Origin: Planctomycetota bacterium | GTDB taxonomy: Bacteria > Planctomycetota > UBA1135 > GCA-002686595 | Length of the DNA: 12,840 nt | Assembly: GCA_029212955.1 (NCBI GenBank) | Contig: JARGOW010000045.1 | Coordinates: forward strand, 1 to 12,840 | Direction: 5' to 3' | Shown here: positions 1 to 10,190 of the stretch, one piece after another | Layout: every line of letters begins with the position of its first letter | How positions within the stretch are numbered: position 1 is the first letter of the stretch | Translations under genes and position numbers: made by a program | Notes under the pieces: generated by a model | What the model was told of the DNA's origin: nothing | What the model saw: the letters and a program-made list of their open reading frames with translations, nothing else | The model's database searches: none

Positions 1-1097
1 GCGCCTGCAAGTCAGCAGCTGCAATCCAGCCTTCGTCGAGGCTGAGGGCCCGCACGTTCACAGGACCATCACCCTTGCCCCCCATGCCGTGGCACGGGGC
101 GCAGTAGATTTTGAACTTGGTCTGGCCCAGGTCCAACAGGTCGGGGGTCAAATCCATGGGCAAGCCCGTGTGATACTCATCACCGGTCTTAAAGACCTTG
201 AGGGCATCGTCGGCCATGGAACCCACGGCCACGGTGCCTTCCACCTCTTTGCGCATGGCCCGGCCGTCCGCAAAGATGGCCTTGCCAGCCGTGTTGTCGA
301 ACTGGACATCCGACTTGGCGGGCTTCATGACCTTCAAGTGCGGGAAGATGCCCTTCTCGCTGGCGAAGTTGCCACTGGCCGTTTGACCCTTGTTGAACCA
401 CTGGAAGTCCATGTCATGGACCAGGTGAATTCGGGGCTGGGTGCTGGTGGTGTAACGAGCCCGCAGGATCAACACGATGGGAATCAACGCCACCATGGTC
501 ATGATCAAGCCTGCGCCGTGGATCCCAAGGGGAAGGCTGGCACGGGTGGGGTCCGCCGGAACGGGAAGCACCTTGGCCGCCCCCACGTCGCCGAGGAAGG
601 AACCCTTCTCGTCGTACTTGGGGTCGGTGGAATCCACCACGATCGCAAAGCGATCACCGGTGATGTCCTTGAACTCAGGAACGCGGAAAAGGGGGTTGGA
701 CCAACGCGGGAACCCGTTCAGGATCAGCATGCCGAAGAAGGCGCCGAACGCAGAGAACAGGATGGTCATCTCGAAGGCCACCGGGATGTTCGCCGGAAGG
801 CTGAAGAACGGCTTGCCAGAGATGATGTACTTGTAGTCGTAGGCGTTCATCCAGTACTGCATGATCATGGCACACGTGGTGCCAGTGAGTCCGCAGACAA
901 GCACGATCCAGGGCAGAATGGTCGGCTTGATGCCGGCCGCCTTGTCCAGGCCGTGGATCGGGAAGGAGCTGTGCGCCTCCCACTTGGTGTAGCCGGCGTC
1001 GCGCATCTTGCGACTGGCGTTCACCAGGGAATCCACGTCATCGAAAAGGCCCATCACGCCCACGGGGGGCACGTACTGGTTTTGGTCGCTTGAGGAA

Positions 1098-1105
<8 letters not shown>
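1..1105 (-). CDS. actDE: ActD-ActE fusion: ACIII membrane subunit DUF3341 joined to monoheme cytochrome c (3' end off window)
   Basis: From ATG at 1105 the frame stays open for 368 codons to the left edge. Residues 1-185 match ActD (DUF3341): an N-terminal soluble part with KWEAHSSFPIHG (41-52), two membrane helices (about 64-84 and 108-130), SGKPFFSLPA (96-105), NGFPRWSNPLF (130-140) and STDPKYD (159-165). A third hydrophobic helix follows (about 194-214). An ActE-type cytochrome c then begins with RIHLVHDMDFQ (225-235), FADGRAMR (278-285) and one heme motif CAPCH (335-339), followed by GxGDGP. The axial Met and the C-terminus lie beyond the edge. In typical ACIII operons these are two genes and ActE is a separate, usually lipid-anchored protein that passes electrons to the oxidase. 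Here no stop, lipobox cysteine or frameshift separates them. The start overlaps the actC stop by 8 bp and has a strong ribosome site at 1111-1115. Domain identities are read by eye; the single frame was checked codon by codon. Confidence 0.9.
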
Positions 1106-2493
<1,388 letters not shown>

Positions 2494-2513
<20 letters not shown>

Positions 2514-5500
2514 GGCTGCTCTCGGTAGAGGCTACGGGCTGAAGCGCGGGGTTGGGGTTGTTGACTCGCGCCAGGTACTGGGTACGCGGCTTGATGTTGA
2601 GTTCTTCCAGAAGGGCGTAGGAACGCGGACCGGACTGGGCCTGCGCCACGACGGCTTCCTGGTTGTTCAAGTCACCGAATTGGATGGCCTTGGGCGGGCA
2701 AGCGTCCTGGCAAGCCGTGGTGACTTCACCATCGACCAGGCTGCGGTCATCGTTCTTGGCCGTGATCTTGGCCGACTGGATACGCTGCACACAGTAGGAG
2801 CACTTCTCCATCACACCCCGGCTTCGCACCGAGACGACCGGGTTGTTGCCCAGTCCCATCAACTCCGGATCGCGACCGAAGAAGCGCTTGGGGAAGTGGA
2901 AGTAGTTGAAGCGACGCACCTTGTAGGGGCAGTTGTTGCCGCAGTAGCGCGTTCCCACGCAGCGGTTGTACACCATGTCGTTGAGACCCTCTTCCGAGTG
3001 GGTGGTCGCAGCGACGGGGCAAACCTCTTCGCAGGGTGCGTTTTCGCAGTGGGCGCAGGCCACCGGCTGGGCGGCCATGCTGGGCGAATCGGGATCGCCG
3101 CGGTAGTACGAATCCAAGCGGATCCAGTGCATTTCGCGACCCTTGCCGACCTCGTCCTTACCCACGATCGGAATGTTGTTCTCCGCCTGGCAGGCCACAA
3201 CGCACGCGCTGCAACCGTCGCAGGTGGACAGGTCGATGGTCATGCCCCACTTGTAGCCGTTGTACTCGTGGGAGGTCCACAGGGACTCGAGCGGCGGGTG
3301 GTGAGGGGTTTCGTGCACCTGGAAATCAGGATGCTTCTTGTACTCCTCTTGGCTGGCCGTGCGGATCAGCTGGGGCAGGCGTGCCTCGCGTCCCTTCATG
3401 CCCGTCTCGTCCACCAGGTGGTGTTCCTGGGTGGTCGACAGGGGGAAGGTCTTGCCGAGCTTGCTCACCGTGGCCTGGGCCACCATGAACGGGGCGGCTG
3501 CGGTGCGCAGGGGCGCCACGTCGACTCCCACCGGATCCACGCCCTGGAGGCGATCGCCGCCGATGGCGCCGGCCGCCGTGCGGCCATATCCCATGGCCAG
3601 GGCCATGCTGCCCTTGGCTTGACCGGGCGCCACGTACACGGGCGCTTCCACGCTCGAGCCGCCGGCGGTCACGGTCACCAGATCACCGGTGGTCACGTGC
3701 ATTTCCTTGGAGTCGGCCGGGCCGACCAGGAGCACGTTGTCCCAAGTGAGCTTGGTCAGATACTCGGGCAGCTCCTGCAGCCAACCGCTGTGGGCGTAGC
3801 GACCGTCGCCGATTTTATCGCAGGGGTAGAGCAAGAGCTCCAAGCCCGAGGTTTGACCGGCGGCCAATTGAACCGCGGCTCCCCCACCGAAACCCACCGA
3901 AAGCGCGCGACCGGCGGAACCGGCCAACATGCCATCGTGCAGGGTCTTGCGCCAAACGGAGTCGCCTCCACCCTGGGAAGCGGCCACGCCGTCAAAGGCG
4001 CGTCGCACCAGGTCCTTGCCCGCGAGCGGCGTCTCCTCGACCAAAGCCGAGAGAACTTCGCTGGCCGTGCGGCCACCGTGCAAGGGGTGCATGGTGGGCT
4101 GAACCACCGTGTAGGTGCCATCGAAGGAACGGGCGTCGCCCCAGGACTCCAGGAAGTGGGCCATGGGCATGTGCCATTGGCACATGCGACTCGTTTCGTT
4201 GGCGTATACGGAAAGGTGTGCGCTGAAGGGCACCTTGCCCAAGCTTTCGCCGAAACCAAGATCGCTGGGTGCGTCGTAGGCCGGGTTGCCACCCAGGATC
4301 AGAAGCACTTCCACACCACCGGAGCCCATGGCGCCGGCCAGGTCTTGCAACCCGGCGCTGCCAGCGGCATCCAGCTCCGTGGGAGCTTCGATCACGGTCA
4401 GGGTCTGGCCCAGGGCGCCGAGACGCTCGTTGATGGCCAGGGCCCGAGCGTGTACTTCGGCGGGCAGGTGATCCCCCACCACGATCAGGGCCTTGCCCTT
4501 CTGTGCCATGAGGTCGGCTGCCAGCGCGTGGGCAAACTCGGCGGCGACCCCGTTGAGGCCTTCGCCTCCGGAGACATCCATGCCGGTCAAGCCAAGCTGA
4601 CTCAGTTCACCCTGCAAACCCTGCAGGAAGTTGCCCATCTGCGAAGGACGCAAGGGCAAGCGGTGATCGGCGGTGGCGCCCACCTGGGTGAAGCGACTCT
4701 CCACGGCGTACAGGCGACTCATCTCCCCATCGGGGTTGCGGGTCAGCGCGTAATCGGCGCGGTGGCGAACCCCATCCGCATGACCGGCGAGGAAGTCCGC
4801 GTCCAGGGCCAGGATGGTGCGTGCGGCGGCGAAATTGTGGACCAACCGCAGACCTTCGCGGCCCGAAGCCTGGGTCAGGCCCTGGCCGGGTGCGGCCGAG
4901 TTGGCGGGCGCCCACTGGGCCCAACGGGCCTTGGGAAAGGCCTTCATGAAGCGCGAACGCATGGATGCCAGGGTCGGCGAAGCGCTGACATCGGCCAGCA
5001 CGGCCACCTTGGCCCCATCGCCCTTGCGAGCTTCAAGACTGGTGCTGAGGGCGGCCATGGCGGCTTCCCAGTTGGAAACCTTAGGCTGGCCATCGGCGAA
5101 CTGGGCCACACCGCGGCTGCGGTCGGGGTCGTAGAACTCGAGGATCGCCGCCTGGGCTTGCACGTCGCTGGCACCGGAGCAAGCGGGGTGACCCGGGTTG
5201 CCGTCCACCTTAATGGGTCGGCCGTCCACGGTGGTCACGTGCAGGGGAAGGGCGACGCCGTCGCGCTCCATGGCGGTGCTGAATTTCTTACGATCGCCGG
5301 GGATGTATCCCTCCGGGCGCTCGGCGAAGGGCTTCAGCTCTTCCTTTTCGTAACGACAGCTGGAGGCTCCGGCCAGGGCGGCGGAAGCTCCGATCAGCTG
5401 CAGGAAGCGGCGGCGGTCCACGGGGCCCAGGAGATCGGGCTCGGCGGCGGGGAATTCCTTGGCCACGAGCTTCTCGAACTCGGGGTCGTTCTCAAACTCG

Positions 5501-5550
5501 CGCAGGCTTCGCCACATGGCGGGCGCGTCGGTGATGTTCTTTTGACTCAT
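2494..5550 (-). CDS. actB: ACIII iron-sulfur subunit ActB (molybdopterin-oxidoreductase-like plus ferredoxin domain)
   Basis: This 1018-residue periplasmic subunit relays electrons from ActC to the heme subunits. The N-terminal cytoplasmic stretch leads to a Tat-type signal: RRRFLQLIG (46-54), a short hydrophobic run and Cys65 in AGASSC, a possible though non-ideal lipobox (Ala at -3). Residues about 85-700 are the molybdopterin-oxidoreductase-like domain, recognisable from GRPIKVDGNPGHPACSG (110-126). In this family that domain carries no molybdenum cofactor. The C-terminal domain holds four cysteine groups: C777/C780/C783/C787, C832/C835/C840/C844, C864/C870/C874 and C917/C920/C947/C951. 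The third group reads CVGTRYCGNNCPYKVRRFN, with Thr where a fourth Cys could sit, fitting the mix of [4Fe-4S] and one [3Fe-4S] cluster known for ActB. The gene starts 3 bp after the actA stop without a clear ribosome site of its own, and overlaps actC by 20 bp. Confidence 0.96.
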
Positions 5551-5553
5551 GAC

Positions 5554-6192
5554 TTAGCGGTGGCAAGTGGAACAGCTTGTGGAGGGGTTCACCGAGCGCA
5601 CGGACGAGGGGTCCACTCCGCCGGGGGGCGGGGTCCAGGTCATGTTGGTGACCTGGTCGACGGGACGCATGATCTCATCGGCGTTGCGGTGGCAATCGAG
5701 GCACCAGCCCATGCTGAGGGGCTTGACCTGCTCGACCACTTCCATGGTGTCGACACGACCGTGGCATTCCACACAACCCACTCCGCGGGCCACGTGTGCG
5801 CTGTGGTTGAAGAAGACGTGATCGGGAAGGTCGTGGACCTTGACCCACGGGATCGCGATTCCGGTTTCAGCACTCTCCCGAAGGAGCGACAACTTGGGGC
5901 TGTCCTTCTTCACAGTGGCATGGCAATTCATGCAAGTGCTTGTGGCCGGCAAGGTGGCAGCTGCCGTTTTATCCACGTTTTGGTGGCAATAACGGCAATC
6001 GATGCCCAACTCACCCGCATGCAAGCGGTGGCTGTAGGGAATGGGCTGCTGGGGAGCATAGCCCACTGCGAGAGTGTCCGGGGACGCGCCAAAAGCAACC
6101 AGTCCGACGGCGTACAATCCTCCCCCAATAACCATTAGGGGGATCATCAGTCGGATACGGTTGGCCCAGCGCGGGAAGTGGAATAGGTCCAT
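5554..6192 (-). CDS. actA: ACIII pentaheme cytochrome c subunit ActA
   Basis: This 212-residue cytochrome has one N-terminal membrane helix (about 14-35) that acts as an uncleaved anchor, with the heme domain in the periplasm. It has five CxxCH heme c motifs: CRYCH (66-70), CMNCH (87-91), CVECH (140-144), CLDCH (164-168) and CSTCH (207-211). Five is the number known for ActA. Other family signatures are IPYSHRLHAGELGIDCRYCH (51-70), VKVHDLPDHVFFNHSAHV (117-134) and PLSMGWCLDCHRN (158-170). The protein takes electrons from ActB and feeds the monoheme subunit or soluble carriers. It is the first gene of the operon. The upstream GGAAAA, about five bases before the ATG, is only a weak ribosome site. 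The fifth heme motif lies one residue from the C-terminus, so the chain ends directly after its last heme. Confidence 0.95.
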   Translation of the reverse strand: MDLFHFPRWANRIRLMIPLMVIGGGLYAVGLVAFGASPDTLAVGYAPQQPIPYSHRLHAGELGIDCRYCHQNVDKTAAATLPATSTCMNCHATVKKDSPKLSLLRESAETGIAIPWVKVHDLPDHVFFNHSAHVARGVGCVECHGRVDTMEVVEQVKPLSMGWCLDCHRNADEIMRPVDQVTNMTWTPPPGGVDPSSVRSVNPSTSCSTCHR

Positions 6193-6284
6193 GGAGATTT
6201 TCCGCTTGCACCGAAAAAGGGGTTACGGGCCAAGAGAAATAACCTTTGGAGCCAGGCATGTCGATACGGAGCCCGGATCTGTTT

Positions 6285-6323
6285 GCAATTTCCCCTTGAG
6301 AAACAAACACCTCTCGAAATTGC
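6285..6323. repeat. Inverted repeat GCAATTTC / GAAATTGC with 23-bp spacer
   Basis: Two perfect 8-bp arms (6285-6292 and 6316-6323) flank 23 bases, about 93-131 bp before the actA start. A regulator binding two half sites, or a transcript hairpin in the actA leader, would both fit. There is no poly-U run of the kind an attenuator would need. A similar GCGAATTT follows at 6347-6354. Confidence 0.45.
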
Positions 6324-6408
6324 GAGCACGGCCCATTCGCCAAGTCGCGAATTTGGAATCCACACGACCGGAGAAGTTTCACTCACCGCAACTGAAACCC
6401 AGTCTCAA

Positions 6409-6427
6409 TAGCACCAAATCAGTGCTA
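6409..6427. promoter_or_regulatory. 19-bp operator-like palindrome TAGCAC-N7-GTGCTA
   Basis: Perfect 6-bp arms (6409-6414, 6422-6427) lie three bases before a plus-strand TATAAA (6430-6435), between the two divergent genes. The arms resemble the core of the CIRCE element bound by HrcA, but CIRCE has 13 bases between these six-base cores and here there are 7, so HrcA is not supported. The regulator is unknown. Confidence 0.4.
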
Positions 6428-6659
6428 ACTATAAACCCCGCACAGGCAAGGATTTCGCAACTTAGAAGGCCCGGCCAAAGTCCACTCCAACCGCGCGGAT
6501 GGGTGCCCCCTATCAATCCACCCCAGGATTTTGGCACAAGAACCATCCCGGGCGCATACACCCGCTCCCAACCAGGCCCCGGTTCCTCCCCCGCTCACGA
6601 ATGGGGACCTCCCGTCAGGCTTGTCCAAGGGCGCGGCCTTCCACGCACTCGATCCCACC

Positions 6660-9600
6660 ATGAGCCTTCCCATCGCCCCCCGTCCCTGGCGCCTCCGCCT
6701 TTGCGCCGTGGCCGCCACCGCCTCCCTAGCCTTCGCCCAGGAGGCCTCCGTTCCCAGCATCGAGGAAGTTCAGGCCCAACTGGCCGCCGTCGAACAACTG
6801 GAGCCGGAAGCACAAAACGGACAGGCCGAAGTCTTGCAGCAGGCCATCGACGCCCTCAAGCGCGCCGCGGAAGTACGCCTCAAGACCCAGCAATTCGAAT
6901 CTGAGATTTCGGAAACGCCCCGGCTACACGCCGCCATCCTGGAGGAGCTCGCCACGCCCGCTGTGGAACCGGAATTGCGTGCCGACACGAAACTGGCCCT
7001 ATGGGAACTGGAAAGCCGTTCGGACCAGGCCCAGGCGGACCTGGCCTCCCTGCGCACCCTGCTCGAGACCCTGGAAACGACCGCCCAATTCCGTACCCAA
7101 CGCGCCGCCGAATTGCCCGACGAGATCGCCACGGCGCAGCTCACGCTTTCCGCTGCGGAAGAAGCGCTAGCCAGCGTCGCGATCGATTCGAACAATCCGT
7201 CCCGTCGAACCCTTTTGCTCGCGCAGGTGGATGAATACCGCGCCATAAGCGACCAACTGGAAAAGGAGCGCGGAGCCTACGAAGCACGCCGGGAGGTCCT
7301 CCCCCTGCGACGCGACCGCGCCTTGCGCCGAACCTCGGTCGCGCAAACCGTGGCCAATTTCTGGAAAGCCCAAGTCGACGAAAGAAGGGCGCGAGACGGC
7401 GAATCCGCCGCAAAGAATGCAAAACAGAAACTGGAGGAGGTCACCGACCGATTCCCCTCCCTCGGCAAACTGGCCACGCGCAATCGCGAATTGGCCGCCA
7501 TGCGAACCGGCGACTCTGGTCTTCCCCGACGCATCTCGAGCGCGCGCGCATCCAAGGAACAGACCCAGCTTCAACTGGATGAAATCCGCCTGCGATACAA
7601 CTCCGCACGCGCCCGCATCAAAGCCGGCGGATTGACCGAAGGTATGGGCTCTATCCTGCGCAGGGATTACGAATGGTTGCCAGCAGCTTCCACCCTGAAA
7701 ACCCAGTCCGCGGACCGCAAAAAAAACCTTTCTGCCATCCTGCTGGATACGATCGCACGGGAGGAGGAACGCGACGCCATCCGCGAATTGGAGCCGGCCA
7801 CGGATCGTCTGCTGGCCAGCCTGAAACAGGAATCCCCGTCGGAGGAATTGCGCACCGCCGCCCGTGAGCTGCTCACCACCCAACGCACCTCCGTGCAGGC
7901 CGTGGTGGATGAACTCAAAACGCTCTCGGGCATCCACTACGACACGGAAGAACTGGCCGTCACCCTGGCGATCGAGGCACGCGCCTACCGGGAATTCATC
8001 GAAAAACGAATCCTATGGGTGCGCAGCGCCCCCTCCAATCCGATCAAAGGATTTGGTGGAACGCTGAGCCACACCGCTGGCTTCGCCCGGGAATTCTGGG
8101 CCCAGCTCACCTCTGGCGAGCTGCGCTCCCTGGTTGCCCAGAAACCGGTCGGACTCGGGCTTTTCCTCGTGGGCTGGCTCGTCCTGTTCCTACTCCGGCG
8201 ACTGCTCATCCGCACCCGGCAGGTGCTCGGGGAAAACGTTCGATCCTTCCGGTCGGACAAGTACATCTACACCGGGCGCGCCCTCGTGCAGTCGTTCCTG
8301 CTCGCCCTGCAATGGCCTGCCCTGATGTGGATGACCGGCCGGCTACTCAAGGATTCCCAGGGGGACTTGCTGCGATCGGCTAGCTCGGCCCTTATCGAAG
8401 TGGCCGCCATCTGGCTGTTCCTGCGCTTCCTGCGCGAACTCACGGTCAAAAACGGCGTCGGGCTGGCCCACTTCAAATGGCCTGCCCCTCGAATCACGGC
8501 CCTAAACAAGGAATTGCGCTGGTTTGAGCCCATCTCCGTCCTGCTCGGGCTGACCGTCTTGACCCTGGATCGCCAGGGGAACCTGGATTGGAGCGACTCC
8601 ATAGGTCGGCTTTGTTTCATCGCCGGCATGCTCGCGGTCGCCTATTTCGCCCTGCGCCTGGTACGCGCGGAAAAGCTTCACTTGGCAACCAAAAACAAGG
8701 GCAAGGAGCCGCCCAAAAGCCCCCTGGACCTCCGCGCCCTGGCCCTGGTGGGCCTGCCCACCGCATTGGCCCTACTGGCCCTCGCCGGTTACTACTACAC
8801 GTCCTTGCAGTTTGAATTGCGCCTGCGCTATTCGATCGGTTTCGCGGCTCTCCTGATCCTGATCAACGCCCTGCTGCATCGCTGGCTACTCATGGCCCGC
8901 CGCAGCCTGGCGGTGCGACAAGCCATCGAAGCCCGCGCGCGCCGGGAGCAGGAGGAGGCCACCACGGGGGACACCGAAGGCACCGCCCTGGCCATCGACG
9001 CCGACAAGGTCGACATCCCCGCCATCGATGCCCAAACCCGGCAGCTGTTCAAGACTTCCATATCCCTGGCCTCCATCGTGGGATTGTTCTTCATCTGGGC
9101 CAGCGTCCTTCCGGCCCTGAGGGGACTCGACTCCATCCAAATCTTCCCCACGGTGGCCATCGTATCCCCGGAGGCGGAGATCGTGCTCCCCGCCACAGCA
9201 CCGGCGCCACCCACCGAAACGGCCACCTCCCCCTCCACGGCCTCCCCCGTGGGTCCCGCCCTCGGGGGGAGCTCGGCCAGCCCCGCGCCCGACAGCGAGG
9301 ATTCTTCCCTACCATCGAACCTGACACTGGCGGACATCCTGCTGGCGATCGGAATCGGCATGCTCGCTGGCTTTGCGGCCAAGAACCTACCCGCCCTACT
9401 CGAGCTGGCGGTTCTACAACGGCTGCCACTGGATGGAGGTTCCCGGTACGCCATCTCCACCATCGTGCGCTACCTCATCCTCATGGCGGGAGTCAGCGGC
9501 GTTTCCGGCGCACTGGGCATCGGATGGCACCAGGTGCAGTGGCTTGCAGCCGCCCTCACGTTTGGAATCGCATTCGGCTTGCAGGAGATCTTCGCCAACT

Positions 9601-10154
9601 TCATCTCGGGCCTGATCATCCTGATCGAACGCCCCATTCGCGTGGGCGACATCGTGACGGTCGCCGGAACGGAGGGGCGCGTCACCCAACTGCGCATGCG
9701 CGCCACCACGATTCTTGACTGGGACCAGCGGGAACTTCTGGTGCCCAACAAGGAGTTCATCACGGGCAGCATCATCAACTGGACCCTGAGCGATCCGGTG
9801 ACTCGCATGGTGATCCCGGTCGGCATCGCCTACGGCTCGGACACCCAATTGGCCCGCACGCTCCTGCTCAAGGTGGCCAAGGACCTGCCCCAGGTTCTCA
9901 ACACCCCTAGCCCCTCCGCGATCTTCCGGAACTTTGGGGACAGCACCCTGGATTTCCAGCTACGCGTCTTCATCGCCAACCGGGATCTCTGGGCAGAGAT
10001 CACCGACAAAATCCACCGCCAAATCGATGCGGAATTCCGCAAGGCCAATGTGGAAATCGCCTTCCCCCAACGGGATCTGCACATTCGATCCGCGGAGGGA
10101 TTGAGCGAAGCCCACCGGGCCCACGACCTGGCCTCGCAGCCCGAAGATTCCTAG
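6660..10154 (+). CDS. mscK: MscK/MscM-type mechanosensitive channel with large periplasmic domain
   Basis: This inner-membrane channel opens under membrane tension and releases solutes or ions on hypo-osmotic shock. With 1164 residues it is close to E. coli MscK (1120) and MscM (1107). ATG at 6660 is chosen because a signal peptide begins there, with likely cleavage after AFA (26/27). A TTG at 6531 in the same frame would bury that signal behind 43 extra residues. Residues 27-490 are a charged, coiled-coil-rich periplasmic region. Eleven hydrophobic helices follow, about 498-516, 540-559, 576-593, 622-636, 650-667, 691-713, 724-745, 802-820, 888-906, 933-953 and 961-988. The last is the MscS pore helix, from WLAAALTFGIAFGLQ (961-975) through EIFANFISGLIILIERP, with VGDIVTVAGTEGRV just after it. 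The cytoplasmic beta and alpha/beta domains run to about 1145, including LVPNKEFITGSIINW. A Pro/Ser/Thr/Ala-rich loop (about 842-886) between helices 8 and 9 is longer than in E. coli MscK. No clear ribosome site precedes ATG 6660. Confidence 0.9.
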   Translation: MSLPIAPRPWRLRLCAVAATASLAFAQEASVPSIEEVQAQLAAVEQLEPEAQNGQAEVLQQAIDALKRAAEVRLKTQQFESEISETPRLHAAILEELATPAVEPELRADTKLALWELESRSDQAQADLASLRTLLETLETTAQFRTQRAAELPDEIATAQLTLSAAEEALASVAIDSNNPSRRTLLLAQVDEYRAISDQLEKERGAYEARREVLPLRRDRALRRTSVAQTVANFWKAQVDERRARDGESAAKNAKQKLEEVTDRFPSLGKLATRNRELAAMRTGDSGLPRRISSARASKEQTQLQLDEIRLRYNSARARIKAGGLTEGMGSILRRDYEWLPAASTLKTQSADRKKNLSAILLDTIAREEERDAIRELEPATDRLLASLKQESPSEELRTAARELLTTQRTSVQAVVDELKTLSGIHYDTEELAVTLAIEARAYREFIEKRILWVRSAPSNPIKGFGGTLSHTAGFAREFWAQLTSGELRSLVAQKPVGLGLFLVGWLVLFLLRRLLIRTRQVLGENVRSFRSDKYIYTGRALVQSFLLALQWPALMWMTGRLLKDSQGDLLRSASSALIEVAAIWLFLRFLRELTVKNGVGLAHFKWPAPRITALNKELRWFEPISVLLGLTVLTLDRQGNLDWSDSIGRLCFIAGMLAVAYFALRLVRAEKLHLATKNKGKEPPKSPLDLRALALVGLPTALALLALAGYYYTSLQFELRLRYSIGFAALLILINALLHRWLLMARRSLAVRQAIEARARREQEEATTGDTEGTALAIDADKVDIPAIDAQTRQLFKTSISLASIVGLFFIWASVLPALRGLDSIQIFPTVAIVSPEAEIVLPATAPAPPTETATSPSTASPVGPALGGSSASPAPDSEDSSLPSNLTLADILLAIGIGMLAGFAAKNLPALLELAVLQRLPLDGGSRYAISTIVRYLILMAGVSGVSGALGIGWHQVQWLAAALTFGIAFGLQEIFANFISGLIILIERPIRVGDIVTVAGTEGRVTQLRMRATTILDWDQRELLVPNKEFITGSIINWTLSDPVTRMVIPVGIAYGSDTQLARTLLLKVAKDLPQVLNTPSPSAIFRNFGDSTLDFQLRVFIANRDLWAEITDKIHRQIDAEFRKANVEIAFPQRDLHIRSAEGLSEAHRAHDLASQPEDS

Positions 10155-10156
10155 GC

Positions 10157-10178
10157 GGGGCCACCGCTGGGTGACCCC
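10157..10178. terminator. Possible bidirectional stem-loop between convergent genes
   Basis: A 9-bp stem with one C-A mismatch and a GCTG loop starts 3 bp after the mscK-like stop and lies 13 bp beyond the zntB stop. It sits where both converging transcripts must end, but neither strand has a T-run after it, so it would be a weak or factor-assisted terminator. Confidence 0.4.
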
Positions 10179-10190
10179 GGAAAGTGGATC

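Larger units (their letters stand above)
6193..6659. other. Divergent intergenic region between actA and the mscK-like gene
   Basis: This 467-bp stretch separates two divergently transcribed genes and should contain both promoters. Its part next to actA (about 6220-6440) is visibly richer in A and T than the flanking genes. It holds two inverted repeats (6285-6323 and 6409-6427) and a TATAAA at 6430-6435 on the plus strand. A weak sigma70-like pair for actA on the minus strand is TTGCAA, 16 bases, TATCGA (about 6287-6266). None of these promoter calls is strong. Open frames crossing the region look non-coding: their translations show no family motif and most overlap each other. Confidence 0.5.

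Noticed and set aside
189..983. Short minus-strand frames at 189-401 and 675-983
   Set aside because: They are out of frame with the continuous actDE frame, which has the conserved ActD and ActE motifs.
6409..6427. CIRCE (HrcA) heat-shock element
   Set aside because: The half sites are similar but the spacer between the six-base cores is 7 bases, not 13, and no chaperone gene is nearby.
6074..6904. Plus-strand frame across the divergent intergenic region
   Set aside because: It overlaps the start of actA and the signal peptide of the channel in another frame, and its product is low-complexity Pro/Arg-rich sequence after about residue 100.
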